A DNA stretch of 64,000 bases. Origin: Flavobacterium sp. IB48 (GTDB lineage Bacteria; Bacteroidota; Bacteroidia; Flavobacteriales; Flavobacteriaceae). Position numbers and translations under genes: made by a program. The notes under the pieces are model-generated. The model saw only the letters and a program-made list of their open reading frames with translations. It ran no database searches and was not told the DNA's origin. Location: NCBI RefSeq assembly GCF_016405855.1, contig NZ_JAEFCA010000003.1, forward strand, positions 368,253-432,252. Reading direction: 5' to 3'. How positions within the stretch are numbered: the first letter of the stretch is position 1; every line of letters starts with the position of its first letter. Below are positions 43,959 through 53,729 of the stretch, one piece after another.

Positions 43959-45122
43959 TTACTTATTTAGATTAATTAACAATCGTTTAATTCTTACAAA
44001 ACAAATAAAACTGTAAAAAATCCATAAAAAGATTAGATGAAACAAAGCAGATGCGTTTTCCCACAATCCTGCTCCTGATTGTACCATCCTTGTATATATG
44101 GCTATAAATGGAGTTGTAGGCAATAAATTGGCCAGCCATTGTAATAGTAAAGGAAGTGATTCGTGTGGCCAGCTGTATCCCGTAATTAAAAATATCGGGT
44201 AAGTTGAAAATGCCATCATTTGCAAACAAACTAATTGAGATTTGAACAATGAACCGATAAATTGTGCCATCGGAACTAAAGTTGCGATAAATAAAATCAG
44301 TAAAATACCCAGCTCTAAACCATTTGCGCGTTGAGGCAAATCGAGTATTTTATAATTTACATTTAAAAAGAAAAATGCATAAGACGAAAACAGCAGTAAA
44401 TAGAACAAACCTTTTCCCCATATTCCGTTAGAAACACCTGCATTCATCCATTCGCGCAAGCGTAAATTTTGCCGTTCTCCAGCCACACTTTCAGACAAAC
44501 CTATTAGCAGTGTCTGCTGTAAAATTAGAGCTAATAGTCCAGGCAACAGAAACGCTCCATAACTGGATCTTTCGTTAAATAATGGACGATAATCTAAATT
44601 GACTGGCATTACATTATCCATCGCGGCGGCTGTGCTCATTCCTTCGCTTTTCTGAAAATATTGAAGTCTTACACCTGCGCCTATTGTCAGACAAATTTGC
44701 TGCACGCTCATTAGCAAATCACTCGAAGGCAAAAAACGTGAAGCATTTACTGCTAGAACTACGTTACTTTGTTTTAAACTTAATAAATTCGTTTCTGTTC
44801 CTTCAGGAATATAAAAATAGCCTTGACAATTTCCCTGATACATTTGTTCTTCGGCATCTTTTAAATTAGAAAAATGAATTAATTGCACTATCGGAGAGTT
44901 ATCAATATTTTGCTGAAGCAAGCGTGATAATCTGGAATGATCGTCGTCTACAACTCCAAGTTTTACTTCAAATTCTTCTTTATTGATATAGATACTTCCA
45001 TAAAAAAAAGCATACAATAAAGGCGCAATAAGAAGCGTAAGAAGCAGACTATGATCTTTTCCTATTAATGAAACTTCTCTAAAAAAGAGACTAATCAATG
45101 AGTTTTGCTTCTTTTTTTTCAT
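43959..45122 (-). CDS. ABC-2 type permease (YhhJ/DrrB-like), second of pair
   Basis: A 387-residue permease: one N-terminal helix (LLLTLLIAPLLYAFFYGSIYI), a large periplasmic domain (about 50-180) with VKLGVVDDDHSRLSRLLQQN, and five to six C-terminal helices starting at FLLPGLLALILQQTLLIGLSE. This matches ABC2_membrane_3 proteins. Its start overlaps the preceding permease gene by 32 bp in another frame. Together with the upstream TolC, HlyD and permease genes it forms one exporter operon. No ATPase gene is visible. Confidence 0.88.
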   Translation of the reverse strand: MKKKKQNSLISLFFREVSLIGKDHSLLLTLLIAPLLYAFFYGSIYINKEEFEVKLGVVDDDHSRLSRLLQQNIDNSPIVQLIHFSNLKDAEEQMYQGNCQGYFYIPEGTETNLLSLKQSNVVLAVNASRFLPSSDLLMSVQQICLTIGAGVRLQYFQKSEGMSTAAAMDNVMPVNLDYRPLFNERSSYGAFLLPGLLALILQQTLLIGLSESVAGERQNLRLREWMNAGVSNGIWGKGLFYLLLFSSYAFFFLNVNYKILDLPQRANGLELGILLILFIATLVPMAQFIGSLFKSQLVCLQMMAFSTYPIFLITGYSWPHESLPLLLQWLANLLPTTPFIAIYTRMVQSGAGLWENASALFHLIFLWIFYSFICFVRIKRLLINLNK

Positions 45123-46278
45123 CGAAAACTAAATTAAATTGACGTCGAAACAATAAAATTGCTGTTGGAAACATTACGGCACAAAAAATTAGGAGTTTGA
45201 TTAAATCTCCTTGGGCATATTTTAAAGGCAGATTCATATAATACAGTTTAAAAAATCCGTCTAAAAATGCGGTATATGGCATTATAAGCGCATAATATTG
45301 ATCGTACCACGGCATTGCCCAACGCGGAAATGTAAAACCGCTGAATACAAAAGCTGGAGAAGTATAAAACAAAGCAACATCTCCAGACAGCATTACATCT
45401 TTGAATAATGCAGAGATAAACATTCCGATTCCTATGCAAGCCAAAGACAGAAAAGTGTAAATAACAAAAAACTTTCCTGTTGCACTAGGAACTCCAATAT
45501 CGAAATAAGGAAATACAACAAAAGCAATCAAAATAAAATTAATCCAGCTCACTACAAGATGGGCAATTGTTTTTCCTGCAATTACATTAATAACAGAGCC
45601 ATTTGAACAATGATACAACTCCTCCATGGTTTCGGTTTTCCATTCATAATTTAATGCCAGCATACAGCTTATAATCAAAATCATCTGCATACTTACTGTA
45701 ATTAATCCAGGGACTAAATACTCCTGATAATTATAAGTAGCATTATAAAGCTGATAAGCATTTAGTTTTATCGGATTAGCAAGTGCCATGGCTTGATCTG
45801 CTTTCATTCCTGTTTTTACAAGTTTTTGTAAAACTACTCCTGTACTACCTGTAATTATAACTTCTGCCACAGCTTTGTAAATCATTTTTGCAGGAACCAG
45901 AGAAGCGGCATTCGTATATAAAGTCACAGTGCTTGGATGCCTGCTATAAATATTTTTTTGAAGATTTGCTGGAAAATGAACAGCCCCTAAAATTTTACCT
46001 TCGTTAATTAATCTTTTAACCTCTTCTTCACTGTAAACGCGACGCGTAATATTTAGGGATTCTTTTTGTTCTAATAAAAAAGTAAGCTGTCTGCTTATGG
46101 CGCTTTGATCATCATCCCAAATGGCAAAAGCTAAGTGTTTGGCTTCTTGTTTTTGATATATAAAAGCATAAAATGTAAATAATATAGCTGGAACAACTAA
46201 CATAACAAGATAAAACACCTTCAAATTTAGAATGCGCTTCCATTCTCTAATCATTATATTTATTACGCTGTTCATCAA
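45091..46278 (-). CDS. ABC-2 type permease (YhhJ-like), first of pair
   Basis: A 395-residue permease of the same architecture as the following gene: N-terminal helix (FYLVMLVVPAILFTFYAFIY), periplasmic domain with FAIWDDDQSAISRQLTFLLE, and a helical C-terminal half (YLVPGLITVSMQMILIISCML onward). The pair probably forms a heterodimer. Its start codon overlaps the HlyD stop (ATGA at 46275-46278). Similar YhhJ-type permeases normally work with a separate or fused double ATPase such as RbbA, which is missing here. Confidence 0.88.
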   Translation of the reverse strand: MMNSVINIMIREWKRILNLKVFYLVMLVVPAILFTFYAFIYQKQEAKHLAFAIWDDDQSAISRQLTFLLEQKESLNITRRVYSEEEVKRLINEGKILGAVHFPANLQKNIYSRHPSTVTLYTNAASLVPAKMIYKAVAEVIITGSTGVVLQKLVKTGMKADQAMALANPIKLNAYQLYNATYNYQEYLVPGLITVSMQMILIISCMLALNYEWKTETMEELYHCSNGSVINVIAGKTIAHLVVSWINFILIAFVVFPYFDIGVPSATGKFFVIYTFLSLACIGIGMFISALFKDVMLSGDVALFYTSPAFVFSGFTFPRWAMPWYDQYYALIMPYTAFLDGFFKLYYMNLPLKYAQGDLIKLLIFCAVMFPTAILLFRRQFNLVFDEKKEAKLID

Positions 46279-47264
46279 GGTAGAATTAGTGAAGCTGTCA
46301 TACCTGAACGTAATCCTTTTATTTCCGCTAATTTTTCAGGTCTAAACTCGATTGTAAATGTTCTGAGTTCAAACTCGCCTTTATCTTTAGAAGGCACCCA
46401 ATTGGCAAATTCTAATGTTGGAGCAATAGAACTAACTACGACATCAAAAACTTCAGGATCGCAGCCAGGAACTTTTACAGAAGCTTTAGTCCCCACTTTA
46501 AGGAGATTTGCTTTGTCTTGCCTGATATTAAATTTTATTACCGTCGAATTTTTCTTTTCAATAGTCATCATAGGATAACCAATAGAAACAATTTCTCCCT
46601 GATGGGTAACCATACTCGAGATCACACCATCTGCCGGAGCCAACACTCTAGTATTATCGCCAAGCGCTTTTGTTAGTTCGTATGCCTCTTCGGCTTGTTT
46701 TACAATTGCATTTGCCGTTTTTAATAATTCTGGTCTTGCACCGTCTTTTAGCATTTTCAGGTTTAATTTTGCGGTTTCCATTTCTTTTTTTGCCGCCTGA
46801 AATTTAAAATAAAAGACATCTTTTTCTTGACCCGATATTACATCAGCATTATACAAACGTTCCATTCTATCGTAAGTAGTGCTAAACAATTTGTATTGCT
46901 CCTCACTTATTTGATATAGCTTTGAAGTCGCTTCAATAAGTTCTGGTCTTGCACCTTGAGTAAGCAATTCCTGCTGTCCTTTTGCGGCATCAATTGCTGC
47001 CAATGCTTGTGCTTTTATCGCATTGATTTCGTTTGAACGAAGTATAGCAACCAATTGACCTGTGTGCACCGTATCACCTTGTTTTACCAATAAGGAATCG
47101 AGTCTGCCCGGAAACTCGGCCGCGACATCGACACTTGATGCATCGACCATTCCAATAAAGTTATTTTCTGAATCATTATTTCCTTTAAGAAAAAAGATCA
47201 GTGCTATAACAACTACTAAAATCGGAATTAGCAGCGCCCAATAATTTTTAAAAATATCTTTCAT
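46275..47264 (-). CDS. HlyD-family periplasmic adaptor protein
   Basis: A 329-residue membrane-fusion protein: N-terminal anchor (WALLIPILVVVIALIFFL), lipoyl half (VDVAAEFPGRLDSLLVKQGDTVHTGQLVAIL), long helical hairpin (about 75-200) with two near-repeats QGARPELIEATSKL and DGARPELLKTANAI, second lipoyl half (TRVLAPADGVISSMVTHQGEIV) and a beta-barrel domain. It bridges the inner-membrane permeases and TolC. Its start directly abuts the TolC stop codon (TAG then ATG), so translation is coupled. Confidence 0.93.
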   Translation of the reverse strand: MKDIFKNYWALLIPILVVVIALIFFLKGNNDSENNFIGMVDASSVDVAAEFPGRLDSLLVKQGDTVHTGQLVAILRSNEINAIKAQALAAIDAAKGQQELLTQGARPELIEATSKLYQISEEQYKLFSTTYDRMERLYNADVISGQEKDVFYFKFQAAKKEMETAKLNLKMLKDGARPELLKTANAIVKQAEEAYELTKALGDNTRVLAPADGVISSMVTHQGEIVSIGYPMMTIEKKNSTVIKFNIRQDKANLLKVGTKASVKVPGCDPEVFDVVVSSIAPTLEFANWVPSKDKGEFELRTFTIEFRPEKLAEIKGLRSGMTASLILP

Positions 47265-48722
47265 CTATTTAATAAATTGAGTGATTCTTGTTGGTTCTCC
47301 TATACTGTTTAAATATTCTGCAAGTGCCACATAATACCCAAAAACAGCCGTATAGTATACTTTTTCTATCTCCGTTTCAACTAGCAGAGCATCATTAACA
47401 TCTTTTGGCGATGACATTTGATTGTTCATTCTCTGTGTTATCAAGCTACTTGTTGTACGAGCTTCTTTTCGCGCTGCTTCTAGTGCTTCAACATCTTTTT
47501 CGAGAGAATCCATTTTATTTTTTGCAGCTTTAGACTTTACCTGAAGCAGTAAACTCACATTTTCTTCTCCTAATCTAGCTTCGTCGATTAGTTGTTTAGC
47601 AGCCTGTGTACGTTTGCTTGTCTGGGCATTAAATAAAGTCCATTGCAATTCTAAAGCAACAAACCAATCTGGAATGGCAACAGGAAGATCTTTTTGATAA
47701 AGGTTGAAATTTCCAACAGCAAAAACGTTTGGCAATGCTAGAGATTTACTTATTTTTTTAGCAGTTTCAGCATATGCTATTTTGCTTTCTGCCATTTGCT
47801 GAACTGGATTGGTAAGCCAAAAATCTTTCTTTGGTTCGCTTAAATTAATTCTATTGTAATTTAACGTATCCGAAATTGTCAAAACCTGATCCAGATCGGC
47901 TCCCATTAATTTGTTCAATTCAATTTGTGCATTTTTTTTATCATTCTCGATGGAGTTAAATTGACTTTTTGCTTGAATTAAAACTACATTCGTCCAATTT
48001 TTTTGATATGGAGGCAGAATTTCATTTTTTACAGACTCTTCGGCATAGGTTTTATTTTTATCTAAAGCCGTGATAATCATTTGCTGTTTCTGCATTAAAG
48101 AATTAAGATACAGTATTCTTAAATATTGAAGTGTTATTAAGAAAGTTACTTCTTTATCTACAGCTTCGACATTAAGTCCAGCCGAAGTAACGACAGACTG
48201 AGCTAGATCTACAGAAGAATTTAATTTATTTCCTAAATAAAGAGGTTGCCTCACTCCCACACCTGCTAAAAAATAAGACTGTTCGCTTAAAGACGGATTA
48301 TAATTAGGATAAATGCCTCCGATTATAGTTTTCGAAGTATTATAAATTCGATCCTGCGCGGCTTGCGATAAATTACCTCCTGTGATTTCATTATATATCT
48401 GATTGGCCGTATTGACACTCTGTTTTGATGACCCTTCTACAATTCCGTCTTTTACTGACTGTAGATTAATTGTTAAAGGACTGCTTAAATAAGTATAGCT
48501 GGATAAAAGATCTACTTTTGGAAAATAGCTGTTCTTTTCAGCCTGAAGATTATATTCTACTGTTTTTAAGCCCGATTTGGCTTGCTTGAGCGAAATATTA
48601 TTTTGTTTTGCGGCATTAAAACAATATTCAAGCGATGCTGTTTGGGCATTTACCTCCAAACCAATAAGAGCAACTGAAAAGAGAATTAAATAAAACTTGG
48701 CTTTTAAAAGTTGTATCTTCAT
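47265..48722 (-). CDS. TolC-family outer-membrane efflux protein
   Basis: A 485-residue protein with a signal peptide (LILFSVALIGLEVNAQ). Two TolC repeats are visible: SLEYCFNAAKQNNISLKQAKSGLKTVEYNL at the start of the first and AESKIAYAETAKKISKSLALPN in the second, with coiled-coil helices between. It is the first gene of the operon TolC-HlyD-permease-permease and forms the outer-membrane duct. The 5' region of about 260 bp has no clear regulator gene. Confidence 0.92.
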   Translation of the reverse strand: MKIQLLKAKFYLILFSVALIGLEVNAQTASLEYCFNAAKQNNISLKQAKSGLKTVEYNLQAEKNSYFPKVDLLSSYTYLSSPLTINLQSVKDGIVEGSSKQSVNTANQIYNEITGGNLSQAAQDRIYNTSKTIIGGIYPNYNPSLSEQSYFLAGVGVRQPLYLGNKLNSSVDLAQSVVTSAGLNVEAVDKEVTFLITLQYLRILYLNSLMQKQQMIITALDKNKTYAEESVKNEILPPYQKNWTNVVLIQAKSQFNSIENDKKNAQIELNKLMGADLDQVLTISDTLNYNRINLSEPKKDFWLTNPVQQMAESKIAYAETAKKISKSLALPNVFAVGNFNLYQKDLPVAIPDWFVALELQWTLFNAQTSKRTQAAKQLIDEARLGEENVSLLLQVKSKAAKNKMDSLEKDVEALEAARKEARTTSSLITQRMNNQMSSPKDVNDALLVETEIEKVYYTAVFGYYVALAEYLNSIGEPTRITQFIK

Positions 48723-49200
48723 AACATTGCTCTTAATTTAATTTTTAAATATTCATTTACATATATAACTAAACATTATTATTTTAAACTTGGAGTAACT
48801 GCATAAATCCACACTTTTAATCTGGGGAACTTAAAAGTATCACAGCTCTATTATTGAAGGAGTATTTATTTGCATTTAAAATTAAAAATATTCAAAAGTG
48901 CAATCTTTAATTTTAGTAATCAGCTCCCTTTCAACATTATAAAGTTAGCTTTTTTTTCTTAGGAAACCATTTTATTTAAAAAATGATATATATTATTTAT
49001 CTGAAAAACTTACATATAAAAAACTATTCATTCTTTATACCTGACAAAAAAGAACATTTGCAAGATGTTTTTATTTTTGATATTCAAGAGCTCAAACAAA
49101 TCTCAAATTCAATGAGAATTTCAATTGAAGCTTTAAAAGGAATAAATTAAAGCTCTGGAAAAATTATTAAACAATAAATAATCATCTAAAAAAATTATAA
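48723..49200. other. mostly non-coding region upstream of the TolC operon
   Basis: AT-rich gap between divergent transcripts. Apart from a 55-codon frame at 48983-49150, nothing recognisable is present: no tRNA, repeat or clear promoter consensus. Confidence 0.5.
48983..49150 (+). CDS. possible short or remnant protein gene
   Basis: A 55-residue frame (MIYIIYLKNLHIKNYSFFIP...) ending SMRISIEALKGIN. Its second half (FIFDIQELKQISNSMRISIE) looks like a coherent amphipathic helix, not random AT-rich translation. A good terminator lies 50 bp past the stop. It could be a real small gene or the 3' end of a lost gene; no family is recognised. Confidence 0.3.
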   Translation: MIYIIYLKNLHIKNYSFFIPDKKEHLQDVFIFDIQELKQISNSMRISIEALKGIN

Positions 49201-49239
49201 AAAAAGCCTTTTCTAAAATTTCTAGAAAAGGCTTTTTTA
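49201..49239. terminator. strong bidirectional terminator
   Basis: A 16-bp stem AAAAAAGCCTTTTCTA (49201-49216) with 49224-49239. It probably ends the long minus-strand SusCD/protease operon. Confidence 0.85.
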
Positions 49240-49341
49240 TTTATAATCTAAAATTTGGTCACAAAAGCTGTGTATTTCAGAAACGACAAATACGGCTCCT
49301 TAAGAGACCGCATTTATCAAACTAATTCAAAATTAAAAAAA

Positions 49342-49863
49342 CTACAAACTTGCTTTCACTTCGCCGCAAGTCAGCATATTTTTAGGATAGTACGGATTTT
49401 TGATTTCCTTACTATCACTTGTCCAAACTGCTCCAGTCATTGGGCAAACTTGTAAATATAATGTCTCATCTGCAGGTTTAAATTTTGAAACCTGATCCCA
49501 ATATTTTACTGAAAGCGTTTCAAAAATCTTGCGCTGTTTATTGATGTTTTTTGTTGCTGTTAATGCTGTTGCCAATTCAATAATTTCTCTTCTTGAAGTG
49601 GTGGCTACATTCATATTTTCTAAGCTTAATTTCTTAAACTTGAAATTTTTTAAAGAGCTTTTTAAAGCTTCTGCATTTTTAACAACTGCTAAACTATCAG
49701 ATGTCAAAAAGCTATTTTTTAAAGCTAAATAGCTTTTTGTAATTTCTTTTTTCTCTGCTTCACGTTTTGCAACCAACTCAGGAGTTACTTCTTCTTTTGA
49801 AGTTAGTTGTGCTTGTGCTAAAAAGCTAAAGAAAACAAATATTATAACTAATAAATTTTTCAT
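49342..49863 (-). CDS. DUF3347 secreted protein
   Basis: A 173-residue protein with a signal peptide (LLVIIFVFFSFLAQAQ). Helical DUF3347-like domain: KSYLALKNSFLTSDSLAVVKNAEALK near the start and the family C-terminal block LYLQVCPMTGAVWTSDSKEIKNPYY... KNMLTCGE, with a CPMT cysteine and a final TCG cysteine that could bind metal. The family is found near copper and heavy-metal genes in Bacteroidota. It is the last gene of the operon; its start overlaps the protease stop by 4 bp. Confidence 0.85.
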   Translation of the reverse strand: MKNLLVIIFVFFSFLAQAQLTSKEEVTPELVAKREAEKKEITKSYLALKNSFLTSDSLAVVKNAEALKSSLKNFKFKKLSLENMNVATTSRREIIELATALTATKNINKQRKIFETLSVKYWDQVSKFKPADETLYLQVCPMTGAVWTSDSKEIKNPYYPKNMLTCGEVKASL

Positions 49864-52295
49864 GATGTAGGTTTATCTAATTTGGTAATGATTTTATCTA
49901 TTTCTATTAAGATGCTTTCGTAGTGGTCTTTGTTGATTCCTGTTGAAGCACTCATCAATTTCGTGATATCTGTTTTTAACTTTAAAAGATGCTGTTTTCC
50001 ATACAATCTCACATCACTGCGTTGTGCCGTATTCGAAGCTTTGCCAGGCTCTAGTTCTTTTGGCAATAAAAGCATTCCTAACTTTTCAATATAGCCTCGC
50101 TGAAAACTTCTTCTGTAATAATCTTGTTTTTCGTCTCCGCTAAATTTCACCCAAACGATTTGCTGTACATCGTTTAAAAACTCAGGAACTGTATAAGCTC
50201 CTTCAGATTGCATCGACTTCAAACTAATATTATAAAGCATTCCAGAGCTCAACAACATATTCAACACTTGATTCTGCTGATCTGAAATTTGGTCTTCTCT
50301 CTTTAAAGCAATAAGATCATCAATTTCTTGCGGATACATCCAAAGCGGTGAAACAAACAATTGTCTTCCTAAATAATCTATTGCCGCTTTTACTTTTGCT
50401 TTAGGAACTGGTTTATAAACTACTCCTTTTTCATCTACTGTTCTTTTTGTGATATAGTTGTTTCCGATATATTTTAGAACATGATACAAATACAATCCGT
50501 ATTGTCTTACTACTGCTTTGTGCATGTCTGCTAAATTATCGTACGGATCGTTTGGCTGATAGGTCCATTCGATAAGATGAGGCACAACACGCTTTAAGTT
50601 TTTAATTCCGTAATCGCTCGCAAGTACTGCATCGTCTCCGAGATCTTCAGATTGACTACGCGGATCTTCGTCTTTACCTTCTCCTCCAAACCATAATTTC
50701 GGATTTGCTGTTAAACTATCGGTTGTTAATTTGGCCAATAATTTTTCTTCTTCAAATTCGTCTTTAGTGTTTGTATAATATTTATACCCCCATTCAACAG
50801 CCCATTTATCATAACTCCCAATACGCGGATAAAGGCCTTTTGGACTAATATTATCTTCTGGCTGTGCTACATAATTAAAACGGGCATAATCCATAATAGA
50901 AACAGTGTGTCCATTTTCTTCGACCCATTTTTTATCGCGAAGTTTTTCTACTGGAGTTGCACTGCTCGCTCCCATATTATGACGCAAACCAATCGTATGC
51001 CCAATTTCGTGAGAAGAAACAAAACGAATTAATTGTCCCATCAATTCATCATCCAGATGCATTTTTCTTGCTCTTGGATCTAAAGGCCCGGCTTGAATCA
51101 TGTACCATCTTTGAACCAATTTCATTACATTATGATACCAGCCAACGTGGCTTTCCATAATTTCACCACTTCTTGGATCACTAATTCTTGGTCCGTAAGC
51201 ATTTGGTGTTTCAGAAGCTAAATATCGTACTACAGAATATCTTGCATCTTCCAAACTCATGGTTTTATCATCTTCTGGCCATTCTTTACCTACAATAGCA
51301 TTTTTAAATCCTGCCGCTTCAAAAGCTTTCTGCCAATCGTTGATACCTGCAATTAAATAAGGCCTCCATTTTTTTGGCGTTGCTGGATCGATATAATAAA
51401 CAATTTGTTTTTTGGGTTCTACCAATTCGCCTCTCAAGTACTTTTTAATGTCTTTGTCTTTTGGCTCTAAACGGTATCGTTGCACAATAAATTTCTTTTG
51501 AGCGCGCTGTTCATCATCATCAAACAAAACATATTTATTAGCAAAATAACCTACCCTTTCATCAAAAAAACGTTTTCGCATTGGCGTTTTCGGAAGCAGT
51601 ACAATAGAAGTGTTTAATCGTAATGTGATGCTTCCGCTACTTGCAGTAGAACTCGTGTAGGTTTTTGTTGTTTTGGCTTCAATATTAATGGGATATGTAT
51701 CTATACTTTCAACAAAAGATTTATCATCAGCAAGAGAACTTAATTTTTTCTCTGTTTTGTCCTGACTTCCGATAGAAAACATCGCGTTATCTTTTTTGAA
51801 AACGTCTGTTACTTCAATAACTACATCTTTTGTGTCTGGATTGGTTGTTTTGATTGGAAAAGCAGCCACAATCGGATTTTCGTTGCTTCCTTCTAATGCT
51901 TTTGCCAGCATAGAATCGGCAGAACGAACATCTTGTCTGTATTGAAGCGATCTTAAATAGACTGTATTATTCGAACCTTTTTCAAAATAGATTGTCTGTT
52001 CGTTCGTTTTTTCTCCACCAAAACTTCCAAAACCTTCAGGCGTAGAAAGATATCTTGTTACAACCAACATGTATCGATTAAATAAACTGTCAGGAATCTG
52101 AAAGTAATATTTAGCATCAACTTGGCTAACAGTAAAAAGACCTGATTTGTTTTTAGCCTTATCTGTAATTACCTTATTATAAGCCTGCATGCCTTTTGGC
52201 TGTGTGCTGGTACTATCGGCTTTTTTTTCTGGAGTCTGGGCAAAACCATGCTGCCAAACCGACAGCATGATTAGGGAAATAATTATCTTTTTCAT
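49860..52295 (-). CDS. secreted zinc-dependent metalloprotease (DUF5117/DUF5118 family)
   Basis: An 811-residue protein with a signal peptide (IIISLIMLSVWQHGFAQ). An N-terminal DUF5118/DUF5117-like region runs to about residue 290, followed by a zincin catalytic domain. The metal-binding motif HEIGHTIGLRH (His429, Glu430, His433, His439) is the extended HExxHxxGxxH of metzincins, and a likely Met-turn SIMDY follows at about 467. The C-terminal helical part contains VYKPVPKAKVKAAIDYLGRQLF. It lies 5 bp after susD, so it is expected to process the material imported by the SusCD pair. Confidence 0.9.
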   Translation of the reverse strand: MKKIIISLIMLSVWQHGFAQTPEKKADSTSTQPKGMQAYNKVITDKAKNKSGLFTVSQVDAKYYFQIPDSLFNRYMLVVTRYLSTPEGFGSFGGEKTNEQTIYFEKGSNNTVYLRSLQYRQDVRSADSMLAKALEGSNENPIVAAFPIKTTNPDTKDVVIEVTDVFKKDNAMFSIGSQDKTEKKLSSLADDKSFVESIDTYPINIEAKTTKTYTSSTASSGSITLRLNTSIVLLPKTPMRKRFFDERVGYFANKYVLFDDDEQRAQKKFIVQRYRLEPKDKDIKKYLRGELVEPKKQIVYYIDPATPKKWRPYLIAGINDWQKAFEAAGFKNAIVGKEWPEDDKTMSLEDARYSVVRYLASETPNAYGPRISDPRSGEIMESHVGWYHNVMKLVQRWYMIQAGPLDPRARKMHLDDELMGQLIRFVSSHEIGHTIGLRHNMGASSATPVEKLRDKKWVEENGHTVSIMDYARFNYVAQPEDNISPKGLYPRIGSYDKWAVEWGYKYYTNTKDEFEEEKLLAKLTTDSLTANPKLWFGGEGKDEDPRSQSEDLGDDAVLASDYGIKNLKRVVPHLIEWTYQPNDPYDNLADMHKAVVRQYGLYLYHVLKYIGNNYITKRTVDEKGVVYKPVPKAKVKAAIDYLGRQLFVSPLWMYPQEIDDLIALKREDQISDQQNQVLNMLLSSGMLYNISLKSMQSEGAYTVPEFLNDVQQIVWVKFSGDEKQDYYRRSFQRGYIEKLGMLLLPKELEPGKASNTAQRSDVRLYGKQHLLKLKTDITKLMSASTGINKDHYESILIEIDKIITKLDKPTS

Positions 52296-52300
52296 TGGAA

Positions 52301-53725
52301 TTAAAACGGAACTTTTTCGTCTGTATTTAAAGTAAGTTTTGGATTTTTTGTCAATGCCGATAAAGGGAAAGGAACAATGTATAGTCTTGAATTAGGCTGT
52401 AAAGTATATGTTTTCTGCGGAACTGTTTTGTTTACAATTGGAAATACTCTCGTAACTGTCTTTGCATATTCAGATTCTGTATTCAGTCTTTTTAAATCAA
52501 AAAATCTATTAAAACCTAAAAGCAATTCTTTTCTTCTTTCGTTAATTACAAGTTCCATTGTTTCTTTTCTTGTAGCAGGAACCTCTAAGTTTATTGTACC
52601 TGATAAAATACGTTTTGCTCTTAATGTATTTAAAACATCTACCGATTCGCTAAGTCTATTTTCTCTCGCATAACATTCAGCAAGAATTAAATATACTTCT
52701 GTTGTTTTCATTCCAACTGTTGGGTAAAAGAATCTCGTATATTGAGTTGCCCAGTACGCTGTATTCGAACCTTGATCTAAATTGGTTGTACTTGTAGAAT
52801 TGAAGAACAAATTAAAACGAGCATCGTTTGTTCCGAATAAATTTCGCAGTTCAGGACTAATAATATAACTCTGAGCAAAATTCATTTCATTATAACCTGT
52901 CATGTACATATAACTCAAAACCTCAACGTTATCTGCAGCTGGTACAGCAAGTGCCGTAGGTCCGCCTTTTGTATTATATGCTACCATATCAAAAATCTGA
53001 TTGTTGTAGCTCAACGATTTTTGCGCTGCCGATTCTGCCTCTGCGATTTCACGTTTAAACAAATGCACTTTCGCTTTAAAAGCATAAGCAAATGCAAGTG
53101 ACGGATGATAAACATCTTTTGGTTTTTCTTGAAGATATGGCAATGCATCTTCTATATCTTTCTGAATAAAATTGTAAACCTGAGCAACAGTAGCTTTTGC
53201 TGGCTGTGCTTCTAGATCAAATTTATCCATGATGCAAATTCCTCCATCAGTTGCAGCAGTCTGCGGGTCATAACCTTTTGCATAAGTATTTACCAATAAA
53301 AAGTGATCATAAGCTCTGTAAATTTTAGCTTCAGCTTTGGCTAATCTCTTTACGCTTTCATCTCCTTTACTGTTATCTACTAAAGAAATAATTGTATTCC
53401 ATCGGTTGATATAGGTATAAGCTTGATTATAAAAACTTGAACCAGTCATTAAAGAAACTCGGTCTACGCTTTCGTCAAAAGTAAAATTAATGATATCGAT
53501 GTTTGGCGTTCTTCCGATTACATTGGCTTCACGCATCCATTGATCATCTGACAAATACTGAAAGTTATTGATCGGGTAACCTCTGTTTGGCAGCGACACC
53601 AATTCAAGAAATTGTTCTGGCGTTTCTACCACCAAAGCTCCTTTTGGTGTAACATCTGTGTATTCTTCGCATGATGATGCTGTTAACATCACTAGCGTTA
53701 TTAGTGTTATATATATCTTTTTCAT
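52301..53725 (-). CDS. SusD/RagB-family outer-membrane lipoprotein
   Basis: A 474-residue lipoprotein. The start at 53725 (MKKIYITLITLVML) is chosen because it opens a signal with lipobox TASSC (Cys19). SusD features: ETPEQFLELVSLPNRGYP, the TPR helices (AKAEAKIYRAYDHFLLVNTYAKGYD, LAFAYAFKAKVHLFKREIAEAE) and the C-terminal ETMELVINERRKELLLGFNRFFDLKRL. It caps the SusC barrel and binds substrate at the cell surface. Only 4 bp separate it from susC. Confidence 0.93.
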   Translation of the reverse strand: MKKIYITLITLVMLTASSCEEYTDVTPKGALVVETPEQFLELVSLPNRGYPINNFQYLSDDQWMREANVIGRTPNIDIINFTFDESVDRVSLMTGSSFYNQAYTYINRWNTIISLVDNSKGDESVKRLAKAEAKIYRAYDHFLLVNTYAKGYDPQTAATDGGICIMDKFDLEAQPAKATVAQVYNFIQKDIEDALPYLQEKPKDVYHPSLAFAYAFKAKVHLFKREIAEAESAAQKSLSYNNQIFDMVAYNTKGGPTALAVPAADNVEVLSYMYMTGYNEMNFAQSYIISPELRNLFGTNDARFNLFFNSTSTTNLDQGSNTAYWATQYTRFFYPTVGMKTTEVYLILAECYARENRLSESVDVLNTLRAKRILSGTINLEVPATRKETMELVINERRKELLLGFNRFFDLKRLNTESEYAKTVTRVFPIVNKTVPQKTYTLQPNSRLYIVPFPLSALTKNPKLTLNTDEKVPF

Positions 53726-53729
53726 TATT

